Source of the DNA: Deltaproteobacteria bacterium
GTDB taxonomy: Bacteria; Desulfobacterota; SM23-61
Direction of reading: 5' to 3'
Assembly: GCA_016875165.1 (NCBI GenBank)
Contig: VGSF01000042.1
Span: forward strand, 1-37,338
Length of the DNA: 37,338 nucleotides
Below are positions 1-8,114 of this stretch, in pieces. Every line of letters starts with the position of its first letter. The stretch's first letter is position 1. The notes below the pieces were generated by a model, which saw only the letters and a list, made by a program, of their open reading frames with translations, did no database searches and was not told where the DNA came from. Position numbers and translations under genes: made by a program.

Positions 1-312
1 CTGTAAACAAATTTTGTTCTACCCGAATTTCCCTCTTTGGTCATCAAGACCTAAATTTTCAACAAGAGTTATGAACAGCCTTATCATTGCATTGAAATAT
101 TAACAGTCTCATAATTGAATTGACATAAGCATTGGAAAATCTCCCCTTGCCCCTGGTTTTCCAAATCCCGCTAAAAGCGGGACTCCCTTTGGCAAATGGT
201 TCGACATGCTCACCATCCTGAGTTTGCCGAAGGAGGGAGGTTAGGAGGGATTTTACAAATGGATGTCGTTATTATTTTAAGACTGTTAATAACACCATTC
301 CTCATGACACCC
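1..312. other. Intergenic, no gene; decayed REP-like repeat
   Basis: No supported coding region is present. Around 197-235 there is a degenerate copy of a dispersed repeat (GGTTCGACA...GCTCACCAT, then CCTGAG..TGCCGAAGG). It resembles the better preserved copies at 12519-12602 and 15172-15250. A run of short pyrimidine-rich stretches precedes it. Nothing else is recognisable. Confidence 0.5.
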
Positions 313-1623
313 CTAACTCTCCATATTCAAAAGAAATTTATATGCTGGAACGATGGAAATCGTTCTCCCGCCCTCTTTGATTACACCTTCCTGTTCCAGT
401 GTGACAATGAGGCTCTTTTTTAAGCCGATTTCATCCATGGCTTTTATCAATGCCCTCACCTCACGGGCCTTTGTCTTCTCTTCCGTCAGCTCTCCTGATA
501 CCTGAATCAGGTCGGTAATATTGCGGCCTTTCTTGATGATAAAATCCACTTCAAGACCATTTGTCGTCTTGTAGTAAAAAACCTCTTTGCCCCGCCGCTT
601 CAATTCGAGAAAGACCGTATTTTCAAGAAACTTTCCCCGGTCGTCCGAAAACCGGAATGAGACAGCCTCCGCCAATCCTGCGTCAACCGTATAGACCTTC
701 TTCGAACTTTTCAACTGATGTTTTACGGAAAAGGAAAAAGCATCCACTGTAAAGAGGAGATAAGCATCTGAAAAGTAGGAGAGATACTCCTTAACGGTCT
801 TATCGGTGAGCCCGGTAAGCTTTGAGAGGCTATTAAAACTATACGAAGACGATATGTTTGAGGCAAGATAAAAAAAGAGATTCTCGAGATCAACCGCCTT
901 CTTAATTCCGAACCGGGCCGCTATGTCTTGATAGAGAATATTTCTCGCATACATGGCAAGAACCTCTTTTTTTGTCTCTCTTTCTTCAATAAAAGCTATC
1001 TCCGGAAAGCCTCCTTCGTGGGTGAAATCATCGAGAAGGCTTCGTATCTTATGACGATTCTTAAGAAGCGATACCTGGTCTGAATACTGCTCCCCCTTCG
1101 CCCGTATAAATTCGGAAAAAGAGAACGGGTATACTTCCACAGGAATGGTTCTACCGGACAAAAGGGTAATAAACTCCGAAGACAAAAGGCGAGAATTGGA
1201 GCCGGTAACAATGAATTTCACATTTTTCCGTTCATAATGAGATTTTACAAATACCTGCCACTCCTGAAAAAAATGAACCTCGTCTAAAAAACAGTAGATC
1301 ATTTCGGCAGGAGACGCCAATTTGAGATAATCTTCATAAACCCGTTCCAGATTCTCCACATCGTTCTTATACCTGCTGAAGCCCGGGTGCTCGAGGTTCA
1401 AAAAAAGAATGTTCCTTGGTTTTATTCCTTTTTCTTTCAGAAGATGATTTATGATTTGCCTGATGAGCGTACTTTTTCCCGACCGCCTCACTCCGACAAC
1501 GGAAAGGATATGTGGCAAGGCCAGTCCACGATGTATTTTGCTCATCACATCTCGTGGCACCCCTTCTTTATACAGAGTTCCATTCCAGTGCGGATTCTGG
1601 TCAATGATCACATTCTCGAACAT
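313..1623 (-). CDS. AAA-family ATPase with DUF4143 C-terminal domain
   Basis: About 436 residues. The N-terminal half is an AAA_14 P-loop ATPase: a Walker A motif GVRRSGKST lies near residue 45, a Walker B-like CFLDEVHFFQEW near residue 115, and a sensor-like VTGSNSRLLSSE near residue 140. The C-terminal half has the DUF4143 look, with GLEVDFII near residue 360, a segment often compared to restriction-like nuclease folds. The family is very common in anaerobes and its cellular role is not established. I chose the ATG at 1623 over the GTG two codons upstream, because GGAG lies 5 nt before the ATG but directly abuts the GTG. The gene is monocistronic and has its own strong promoter at 1655-1683. 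It appears intact. Confidence 0.88.
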   Translation of the reverse strand: MFENVIIDQNPHWNGTLYKEGVPRDVMSKIHRGLALPHILSVVGVRRSGKSTLIRQIINHLLKEKGIKPRNILFLNLEHPGFSRYKNDVENLERVYEDYLKLASPAEMIYCFLDEVHFFQEWQVFVKSHYERKNVKFIVTGSNSRLLSSEFITLLSGRTIPVEVYPFSFSEFIRAKGEQYSDQVSLLKNRHKIRSLLDDFTHEGGFPEIAFIEERETKKEVLAMYARNILYQDIAARFGIKKAVDLENLFFYLASNISSSYSFNSLSKLTGLTDKTVKEYLSYFSDAYLLFTVDAFSFSVKHQLKSSKKVYTVDAGLAEAVSFRFSDDRGKFLENTVFLELKRRGKEVFYYKTTNGLEVDFIIKKGRNITDLIQVSGELTEEKTKAREVRALIKAMDEIGLKKSLIVTLEQEGVIKEGGRTISIVPAYKFLLNMES

Positions 1624-1649
1624 ATTCACTCCGGAAAAAATAGGTTTTA

Positions 1650-1683
1650 TTCGGAATATACTCCGAATTTATCAGGGTGTCAA
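1650..1683 (-). promoter_or_regulatory. Sigma70-type promoter with overlapping palindromic operator
   Basis: On the minus strand TTGACA (1683-1678) is followed by a 17-nt spacer and TATATT (1660-1655). The -10 element lies inside an imperfect 18-bp palindrome, TTCGGAATATACTCCGAA at 1650-1667 (8 of 9 positions pair). The promoter drives the ATPase gene whose start is at 1623. The overlap suggests repression, possibly by a DNA-binding partner encoded elsewhere. That last point is inference. Confidence 0.65.
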
Positions 1684-1799
1684 CTTTTTTGTTGAGATAA
1701 ATAAACTAAATGCCTTAAAGCTTCCCGAAACCAAATCACCCAATTTAAACCGATTTGACCCTGTGAAAATCAAATGGTAATGTTGAAGTGGAGGGGAAG

Positions 1800-1955
1800 A
1801 TGAAATCGGATCAGAGACGATGGGATGAGAGGTTTAAGGGAAAGGGGTTTGCCTTTGGAAAAGCCTCGAATCCTTTTTTAAAAAGGCATGTTCGGCTTCT
1901 TCCGAAAGGAAAGGCCCTTGATCTTGCGGCTGGCGAAGGAAGAAAGCATGGAATA
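1800..1955 (+). pseudogene. 5' fragment of TehB-like SAM methyltransferase, truncated
   Basis: The fragment encodes about 52 residues (MKSDQRRWDERF..., then ALDLAAGEGRK). This matches the N-terminus of small class I methyltransferases of the TehB/tellurite-resistance type: a WDERF start, FAFGK..NPFL, and the glycine-rich SAM motif I. The start ATG at 1800 has GGAGGGG just upstream. Homology stops after motif I, exactly where the left inverted repeat of a small insertion begins at 1956. The reading frame then ends at a stop at 1970. The rest of the gene is not found beyond 2274, so the insertion was probably accompanied by a deletion. Confidence 0.6.
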
Positions 1956-2274
1956 GGGGACGTAGTTTAAAAATATAACTTTACAAAGAATGGGTTTTCT
2001 GGTAAGAGGGATCTATGCCACGGCAACGGCAAGCAAGATCGGACACTCCCGGGATTCTCCGCCATGTGATGATGAGAAGGAATTACGTTTGGGCGGTCAG
2101 GCTCGGAGAGTTTCCAGCGTGCGTGCGAAGGTGGCTTGGCAATTAAGCCGGGAATACGGAATTCCGATGGCCGAGATCGCGCGTCATGTAGGGGTTTGTA
2201 CTTCAGCCATTGCCAATGCGATTCGAAAAATAGAGATGGAGAATATGAAGTGATAAAAATAAACTACGTCCCCC
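1956..2274 (+). mobile_element. Decayed REP-associated (RAYT-like) transposon remnant
   Basis: The segment is bounded by a perfect 14-bp inverted repeat, GGGGACGTAGTTTA at 1956-1969 and its complement at 2260-2273. Ends of this GGGGACGT-type flank REP-associated tyrosine transposase genes in many bacteria (established pattern, recalled rather than searched). Between the ends lies a shortened and frameshifted transposase gene, described separately. The element interrupts a methyltransferase gene. Confidence 0.6.
2015..2253 (+). pseudogene. REP-associated tyrosine transposase, internally deleted and frameshifted
   Basis: The ATG at 2015 opens a frame reading MPRQRQARSDTPGILRHVMM, the typical N-terminus of REP-associated Y1 transposases. 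The C-terminal part is in a different frame: SVRAKVAWQLSREYG, then MAEIARHVGVCTSAIANAI. This is the helix-turn-helix tail seen in the same family, and it ends at 2253. Together they make only about 80 codons, compared with some 230-330 in intact members. The catalytic HUH and Tyr region is therefore missing and the gene is dead. Confidence 0.6.
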
Positions 2275-2494
2275 ATCCCGTCCCCCATCCCTGGATGGCT
2301 GTCGGTACCCGATAAGCGATAGGGTGTTACGAGTGTTACAGGAAAAGGATTGCCAACAGCTCGACCTATCGGATAGGAAAAAAGGCACAACCCGAAAAGA
2401 TTGCGCCTCACCATAAGGAACAAATAATTTTTATTTACGCCGGATTTCTTTTTTATCCTTTCTGAAAAACCTATCTTGCTTTTCCGGTGGATAT

Positions 2495-3259
2495 TCAGAA
2501 TGCAATTCCTAATTCTAAAAACGGTCCTTTGAAGGTGATGTTTGCCTTTATATCACTCTGATCAATCTTTACATCCTCGTATCTATAGCCACCGGCAATG
2601 AAGACCGGGCCAATGGGTTGAAGCTTAATCCGGCCGATCAGATCATAATAATGATTCGAACTGTAAGCAATCCCTCTGGCCTCGGCCTCAAGGCTCAGGT
2701 ATTTTACGGGTTTCAGTTGAGCGCCAAGATAAATCATGGGGACAGGCAGAGTGAGGCCTTTCGATTCACTGATTCCTGTGCTCGACTGGTTTATTTCCGC
2801 CTTCAAGTCCATTATCCTCGCATTCAAACCAACCTCCACATTGAACTTCCCAAGGGTAGCGGTCTTTAGAAAAGGAATACCATAGTACAGGGCAACGTCA
2901 TAGTGATCCAGCTTTACACTCGAAGAGAAAGGGATATTGCCTGCGAATGTCTTGTCGCCGAATGTAAAGTTAATATTTTTGCTTCCATCCCCTTCAAATT
3001 TCATCGGGGTTGCCATGAGGTAGATATTGGGTATCGCCAGCGGCATATCTATTTTAACCCGGCCAAATACCTTAACATTGGCATCATACTTAAGCTCATT
3101 CTCCAAACTCAAGGATTCCCCCTTGTAACCCATATCCCCGGATGGATCCGGTCTCCATACCCCCGCGGCTACCTCAAGTCCCATGGCAGAGGCCGGCGGA
3201 GCGGCAAATAATATTAAAACGAAACCCAGAATTGTTCCCCCTAAAGCAAATTTTTTCAT
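2495..3259 (-). CDS. Outer-membrane beta-barrel protein (TIGR04219-like)
   Basis: 254 residues with a clear Sec signal peptide (MKKFALGGTILGFVLILF..., cleavage probably after ASA near residue 25). The mature part consists of alternating polar and hydrophobic strands and ends in the aromatic residue of GPFLELGIAF, as expected for a barrel recognised by the BAM machinery. The opening GLEVAAGVWRPDPSGDMGYKG and the pattern of strands fit the small TIGR04219 family of outer membrane proteins, whose function is unknown. A strong ribosome site GGAGGA lies 3 nt upstream of the start. The gene stands alone, and no clear terminator follows it. Confidence 0.75.
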   Translation of the reverse strand: MKKFALGGTILGFVLILFAAPPASAMGLEVAAGVWRPDPSGDMGYKGESLSLENELKYDANVKVFGRVKIDMPLAIPNIYLMATPMKFEGDGSKNINFTFGDKTFAGNIPFSSSVKLDHYDVALYYGIPFLKTATLGKFNVEVGLNARIMDLKAEINQSSTGISESKGLTLPVPMIYLGAQLKPVKYLSLEAEARGIAYSSNHYYDLIGRIKLQPIGPVFIAGGYRYEDVKIDQSDIKANITFKGPFLELGIAF

Positions 3260-3643
3260 ATTTCCTCCAATTTCATCTTAGGGTAATCATCCATACCAAA
3301 GGCTTTTCCTTTCCCTTTACAGTTAAAAATAACAGAGGAATTTATCCATGTCAATTTCATTCTTGAAATTCCGCCATAAGGGAGACAGGGGGGATGAGGG
3401 GAGGGGGTTTTTAAAGTTTTGAAAACCAGCGGCGTTGTTCTTATGGAAAAAGGAATATCCGTTCGTGCTATTCAGGTGATCTGAGATGAAGGAGGGGAAA
3501 AAGAGGGGGGTCCCCTGGAACTTAAGAAAAAGTTATCCCTTTAGGAAATTCCTTTTTTAGCATCGGGGTGCCCGAAGGACAACCTGATGCTAAAAATATA
3601 TCTTTTTAGTTGTCAGGTTAAGGGGTTATAATGCACTCCCAAG
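3260..3643. other. Intergenic with a 14-bp inverted repeat hairpin
   Basis: There is no gene in this 384-base stretch. The only structure is a near-perfect inverted repeat, TTTTTAGCATCGGG at 3554-3567 and CCTGATGCTAAAAA at 3583-3596 (13 of 14 positions pair, 15-nt loop). It lies about 50 bases before the IS91-type transposase fragment. It could be a terminator-like hairpin or an end of the former element. The purine-rich tract around 3380-3410 has no recognised role. Confidence 0.5.
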
Positions 3644-3908
3644 ATGGGATCCTTTCCTCGGTGGTTTAACCGGGACGAGATCAAAGGGATCTTTCGGACT
3701 CACTGGGAGTCTTTCAAGGAGATCATTTCTCGGTATCGAGAAGATCGATACAATGAAGTTGTTCAAAAGATGCTGGGCTGCGGGGATGCGAAAAATGGCT
3801 ATGCGACCTATGTGTGTGGGGAGTGCGGGGGTGAGTGGAGGAGGGTGCCTTTTTCTTGTAAGAGCTGTTTTTGTTTATCCTGTGCCAAGGTGAATACCGA
3901 TCGATGGG
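3644..3908 (+). pseudogene. IS91-family transposase, N-terminal zinc-binding fragment
   Basis: About 88 residues remain of the N-terminal zinc-binding domain of IS91-type transposases. Visible features are CGDAKNGYATYVCGECGGEW followed by VPFSCKSCFCLSCAKV, which is a set of CxxC pairs and the typical 'FSCKS-C-SC' core. After NTDRW the similarity stops and the frame runs by chance to 4501 through unrelated GC-rich sequence. The rolling-circle catalytic domain (HUH and Tyr motifs) is absent, so the gene is inactive. Confidence 0.65.
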
Positions 3909-4395
3909 CAGGGTGCCGAGGTACCGTGTGCCGGGGTACCGGACACCTTATCAGAAATTACGGCCCCCGGCCTTCCCCAGCCGGACTGGCGGCAGGACCC
4001 CCGCCAGCCACTGCCGAGCTCTCCCGGTTCCCGTGCATGGTGCCTACGCACAGGCTGCAGGTCTCTGGCTCCGGGAAGCTGAAACCGGCACTCGCACTAT
4101 CGCCCCGGCTCCATATTGCCTTCCCCACCGCTGTACAAGGTCGGCGCTCCCGAAGGGTGATTTCGAAGATCAATACTGCGCCTGTTCGCCCCTCTGCTAG
4201 CGCTTCGCCACGCCATCACTGGTCTTCGACGCATAGCTTGAGGCCGGAGCGGATCGCTACTCCTTACTCCGTAAAGGACTTTCACCTCCTACACCATGCC
4301 GGTTTTGACCAGCGCTTTCACAACGTCCCCTCTTCAACCATCATCGGCTCCTGCACCTTCTTATCAGGCTGCGGAGGCCAAAATGAGGTTTTCAT
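3909..4395 (-). mobile_element. Probable group II intron relic (5' RNA portion)
   Basis: Read on the minus strand, this GC-rich block contains GGTGTAGGAGGTGAAAGTCC, TTTACGGAGTAAGGAGTAGC and many short paired segments. This is the style of domain I of bacterial group II introns ('GUGAAAGUCC' type). No reverse transcriptase ORF is present in either orientation. The 3940-3900 end carries a short direct repeat (GGTACC-C-CGGCAC and GGTACC-T-CGGCAC). The identification rests on remembered patterns, so confidence is modest. It sits directly against the IS91 fragment, which suggests insertion followed by deletion. Confidence 0.4.
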
Positions 4396-4568
4396 GGGAA
4401 AGGATGGCCGATTCGGGAAATATGGAGAGCTGAAACGGTTAGAACGATTAAAGCAAAAAAAGAAGTCTACCTTGAAATTCTCAAAGACCCTCGAAAGATA
4501 AAAAAGGGAGGTCCCCCATCCCCGGGTAAGAAATATTAACCCCCCGGAGGGAGGGCGAAATCCCTTTC

Positions 4569-5995
4569 CTACTCCCTAAGGTTCCGCAAAAGCCTCTGAA
4601 ATTCGGGTGACTGGACCAGAATCCGGCGGGCGGCCTCCCGGATCCGATCCACAGTTTCGGGAAGAAGGGCAAAAGAAGTGGGCAGATGGTTGAAAAAGGC
4701 CCGCTCCGAGGCACTGGGAAAAAAATCGGGGTCTACGACAATCATGTAGGATTGGATATCCCCGCCGGCGGCCGGCTCAGGACTCTTTTGATCGGCCCCC
4801 TCTTTAGGTGTGGCTCCCTGGCGCCTTTTCCCCCGAATCTCTTCGGTCCACTCCTTGAGTTTCTCCCTCACCAGTTGGATGGTCTCGAAATTGTAACGGA
4901 TCATGGGAATGCGCAGAACCGAGGTGGCCACCTTATCGCCCCTGAGCGTCCTCCCCCACTGGTCCAGCTTTTGATCCGGCTCCTTCTCCGCATTTACGGC
5001 AAGGAATACAATTTTGCGGATGTTTTCCAGCCCCAGGTACTTAAGAGAGGCCAGAGTTCCCCCTGGGGGAGCAGCCGGTCAATCGCGGCTCTCAGGCCGA
5101 GATTATCCGCAATTCCACCATCCACCAGATGGATATAGGGTTTTCTTTCGGCGTCCATGTAGGACTTTAACTGGAGGGCCTGCTGATATCGCCTCCTCGA
5201 CGAATGGGGGTCTTCCAGAACCTGTTGCACCCACTCCGGCTCCCGGTAGGAGCAACTCCCGGCATAATTGTAAAGGGTGATGGGGCTTAAGAGGATCGGA
5301 ACCGCGGCTGAGGCGGCGACGGCCCGGGCCACGGGGAAGCGGGACAGATCCGAACAGAGAATATCAAAAAGGTCCTGGCAGAAGGTGAAATGAGACCCTT
5401 GGGTTACATCCGTGGCATTGATGAAAATCATCGGCCCTTTTCTAACCACGATATCTCCGAAGGTTCCGCAATCGTATAGATTCTGGTCAAAATATTCGGC
5501 AACCAAATCCGTGCGGGCGAAATGGGGCGCCCACAGGCGAAACCAATTGCCGGGTTTGAAGGGTAACTTGAGGAGATCGTTTTGAATATTTTTTTTCAGA
5601 AAACGGATATCAAAGTCCTCAAAGAGCCGTTTGCCGAAAAGGCCGTAGTAGGCGGCAATGACGCTCCCGCCCGAGACTCCGGAGATGGCGTCCACTTCAT
5701 CCAATAGCATTCCCTTCCGTCCATTAAAGCGAATCTCCGTTCGGGCCAACTCTTCCATCACCCCATAAGCAAGGGCAGCGGCCCTCGTTCCTCCCCCTGA
5801 AAAAGTGAGGATCATGAGTATTTGATCGGAATTCCCCGCCGGTCTCACGTTTCTCATCCGGTATCCTTCATCCGGAACGACCTCTTTCAGAAGCGGGTTG
5901 GCCGGGTAGTGAGCGCATCCTGTCGCCACCAATGCTGCCAGCAGCAGCGCGGGTCCAAGGAAAAAAAGACGTGGGAAGATTTTTATTTTCTTCAT
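4569..5995 (-). pseudogene. Patatin-like phospholipase lipoprotein, frameshifted
   Basis: The gene encodes a patatin-like acyl hydrolase of about 475 residues. The N-terminus MKKIKIF...LLAALVATGC is a lipoprotein signal with the lipid-accepting Cys. The oxyanion loop is FSGGGTRAAA, the nucleophile motif is GVSGGS (GxSxG), and the catalytic Asp is in VDGGIADN, so the Ser-Asp dyad is complete. The first frame then ends at 4994. A second frame carries on the protein (SLKYLGLENIRKIVFLAVNA...VATSVLRIPM) to 4569. Adding one G to the 5-base run at 5059-5063 (C on the + strand) would join them. This is either a homopolymer sequencing error or a real mutation. The start at 5995 is chosen for the signal peptide. 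No good ribosome site is visible, and an in-frame TTG lies at 6031. Confidence 0.75.
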
Positions 5996-6051
5996 AAGAT
6001 GATTTCTATCAAAACCTGACTCCCTTGGCAATACCTTCCTTCCAGCTTGAA

Positions 6052-6085
6052 AAGAGGGGACGTTGAAAGAGGGGACGTTGATTCA
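6052..6085. repeat. Short tandem duplication
   Basis: A unit of about 17 bases, GAAAAGAGGGGACGTTG, is followed at once by GAAAGAGGGGACGTTG. It lies upstream of the patatin gene. The GGGGACGTTG core resembles RAYT-type termini, so it may be the scar of such an element. Confidence 0.5.
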
Positions 6086-6224
6086 AACACTTCTCAAAAA
6101 AGGCTTCTCCCTCTTCCCTGCAATAGGGTTTTCCACTGGAAAGAGGCCGGAGGGCATTCTATCGAAACCCTAAAGTCGGGGGGTTATAACCCATTCCACT
6201 AAAGGAGAGGAGATAGTTTTTTCG

Positions 6225-7109
6225 TTAGGCTTTTCCGAAATCTTTCTCGTCTGTTTCCCAAAAAATTTGCTCCATCTCAGGAGAAAGACCTGTCATCCCC
6301 TCTCCTTCTCCCTTAGCCATGCGGGCCCCATAGATGGCTTCAAAATGGGGAAGAATTTTTTTCAATTCCGGTGTTGTTTCCACTTTCTGGTTGATGAGAC
6401 CCCGCAGCCTGGCCGCCTTCTCAAAATCTTTAGGATCAATCGGAATATCATAGAGCAAGTTCAAAATCTCCATCAAGCGCACCCTTCCCAGATAGTCCTC
6501 CTCCACATTAATATATTGCGGTAAAGAAACGACAAAGGAGATCGTTTCCATGCCCAGTTCGAGCGCTTTTTGGGCAATCAAATAGGTAATGGTCGTCGGA
6601 CCTTGATAATGACTGGGCTGGGCCCCTGTTTTCTTTAAATCCTGCTCCGCTTCTTTTCCCGCTGCTCTTCCGCTGACCAGATAAGGTTTCGTGTGGGGGA
6701 CCGAATCATACATGCTGCCTAAGAGGCAATATCTTTTCACCTTGAGGGCCTTAAGAAGCTTAAGGACGGAATCCACATAAACTTCCGATAGGGAATGCGG
6801 TTCCAGAAGGCGAAGAAAAAGGAGGGCAGGGCCTTTTTCCCTGCGGGCGTAATGAAGAATGGTGTTGGGTATTTTGATGCAGCGCACCCCTCCTTCAAAG
6901 TAAAGGGTGGGGCGATAACGGGTAAAATCGAAGAAGTTTCCCGGTCTGGCCAATTTGGCCAATTCCTTAGCTCCCAACTGATCCTCCAATCCATCTAAGG
7001 TCAGGCTGCCGACATTATTCACATCTATCCAGGGGCGAAGAACTGTTAAAACGTGCGGTTCCTTTAATTCCGGAATGGGTTCCTGAAGCTCAAAAGCGCC
7101 AATTCTCAT
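6225..7109 (-). CDS. PAC2-family protein
   Basis: 294 residues. The family is recognised from the N-terminal half: LTVLRPWIDVNNVGSLTLDGLEDQLGAKELAKL, FFDFTRYRPTLYFEGG, and later YCLLGSMYDSVPHTKP and GPTTITYLIAQKALELGM. PAC2 proteins share a fold with eukaryotic proteasome assembly chaperones and belong to the phosphorylase/ATP-grasp-ligase-associated group; the role of bacterial members is not established. The start has AGGGG about 8 nt upstream. It lies 50 bases downstream of a small membrane protein gene in the same direction, and a separate promoter can be seen between 7150 and 7179. The length and motifs look complete. Confidence 0.8.
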   Translation of the reverse strand: MRIGAFELQEPIPELKEPHVLTVLRPWIDVNNVGSLTLDGLEDQLGAKELAKLARPGNFFDFTRYRPTLYFEGGVRCIKIPNTILHYARREKGPALLFLRLLEPHSLSEVYVDSVLKLLKALKVKRYCLLGSMYDSVPHTKPYLVSGRAAGKEAEQDLKKTGAQPSHYQGPTTITYLIAQKALELGMETISFVVSLPQYINVEEDYLGRVRLMEILNLLYDIPIDPKDFEKAARLRGLINQKVETTPELKKILPHFEAIYGARMAKGEGEGMTGLSPEMEQIFWETDEKDFGKA

Positions 7110-7149
7110 GGATATTCCCCTTGATCCTGGTTTTTGGTAGTTTTATATC

Positions 7150-7179
7150 TTTATATTTTTATATTCCCTTCCTGGTCAA
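7150..7179 (-). promoter_or_regulatory. Candidate promoter for the PAC2 gene
   Basis: On the minus strand TTGACC (7179-7174) is followed by 18 nt and TATAAA (7155-7150), within a run of repeated ATATAAA units. The -35 element lies inside the 3' end of the upstream small gene. The match is reasonable, but the AT-rich run makes a chance match possible. Confidence 0.4.
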
Positions 7180-7488
7180 CTCCTCCATTTTCTCTTCGGT
7201 GATATAAAGCTTTCCTTCTCCCGTGAAATGGACTATTTCACTTTTCAGAAGAATTTTCAAGGCGTTCTGTTTGTAATCGCGCGGGCGCGAGACTCTATCC
7301 AGTAAACTCGGGGGTCTCAATCCCAGCTCATCGATTGTCCTGGCCTGTTGGATTCCTATGGCATTGTGTTTTCGAAAAATTTTAAGCACCTGGGAGACAC
7401 CTCGTCTGGTCATCCGGGCTGAAATAAAAAAGGCCAGCGCTATCAGCGCCAACATGACGAATATTGTCACCAAAATATCAAACCCCAT
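7159..7488 (-). CDS. Small membrane-anchored hypothetical protein
   Basis: 109 residues. One hydrophobic helix lies at residues 4-22 (ILVTIFVMLALIALAFFI), followed by a basic stretch and a soluble C-terminal part with GLRPPSLLDRVSRPRDYKQNALKILL. This part ends in a pattern resembling a winged-helix (IVHFTGEGKLYITEEKMEEL). That suggests a tail with a DNA-binding-like fold facing the cytoplasm, but no family is recognised. The start has GAGAGGGAAG upstream of the ATG. It is the likely first gene of a pair with the PAC2 gene 50 bases downstream. Confidence 0.6.
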   Translation of the reverse strand: MGFDILVTIFVMLALIALAFFISARMTRRGVSQVLKIFRKHNAIGIQQARTIDELGLRPPSLLDRVSRPRDYKQNALKILLKSEIVHFTGEGKLYITEEKMEELTRKGI

Positions 7489-7795
7489 TATCTTCCCTCT
7501 CTTTCTTTTTTTAGGGCCGTTTGGCCCATCCCTATAAAGACCCTGCCGAACTTGTTTCCATGCTCATTGATGAAGATCATGTAAGGTCTTATCCCAATCG
7601 ATTTGGTCGTTTCGGCCTATTGCCTCATACCGCCGAACCTCCGCGATTAATGGGGGATGGTGAATCTCTCAGGTCCGGGGCCGAGGGGTTCCCTTGCAGA
7701 ATGAGGCCGCCCTCCTCTCATTGATGGCATCGGAATTTACTCGCTTCTTCTCACCTCAGGCACCATTCAGACCGATCCCTTTTCTCCGGAAGCGC
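7489..7795. other. Intergenic, no supported gene
   Basis: Short open frames here lack a ribosome site and recognisable motifs. Around 7630-7690 the text ACCGCCGAA...AATCTCTCAGG loosely resembles part of a glycine riboswitch, but the 5' strand and any glycine gene are missing, so it is not called. The stretch from 7930 to 8114 likewise shows no gene. Confidence 0.5.
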
Positions 7796-7924
7796 CTATC
7801 GAGACTCTTTTAACAAGGGCAGGTCATGAACGATAATGTCCCATAGGATTTCCGTATTCATCCGCCAGGAGTCGTGGGCGAAAATTATGATATATCGTCC
7901 GGTAAAAATAGACAAGAGGTATCC
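7796..7924 (-). pseudogene. C-terminal remnant of a HepT-like (DUF86) gene
   Basis: A minus-strand frame ending at a TAG at 7796-7798 reads FAHDSWRMNTEILWDIIVHD followed by LPLLKESR. This matches the conserved C-terminal end of HEPN/DUF86 proteins ('RN-VHDYF-V--EIVWDII-NDLP-LK'), the RNase component of HepT/MntA toxin-antitoxin pairs. The HEPN RxxxxH motif seems altered (Arg..AHD without the usual Arg-Asn). An in-frame stop lies shortly upstream, and no MntA-type nucleotidyltransferase is nearby. It is a relic. Confidence 0.5.
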
Positions 7925-8114
7925 ATGAAGCTTGTTTCTTTCACCTTCCTAACCCCCTCCGTTCTTTTTTCTAAAGGGAAGCCGTAAAAGAAATCAAGTC
8001 GACAGCGAAATCGGCTTTTCCCGTTGTTAAAGGAACGGAAAAATTCCCGCTGCCAAAATCATGGAGGGAAAAGGGGTGCATGGAGGGATTGGTTCCGCAG
8101 CCCACCCCGGGAGT

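Noticed and set aside
2300..2380. Inverted repeat around CCGATAAGCGATAGG and CCTATCGGATAGG
   Set aside because: The arms match only partly and the distance is large; not enough to call a repeat or site.
3909..4501. Continuation of the transposase frame to 4501
   Set aside because: After 3908 the composition changes to Pro/Ser/Arg-rich text typical of a chance frame through GC-rich non-coding DNA.
7630..7700. Partial glycine-riboswitch-like text (ACCGCCGAA, AATCTCTCAGG)
   Set aside because: The 5' GAGAG strand and the second aptamer are missing and no glycine cleavage or transport gene follows.
7521..7724. Open frame of 67 codons with MAHPYKDPAELVSML
   Set aside because: No ribosome site and no recognised domain; it lies in a decayed stretch next to a toxin relic.
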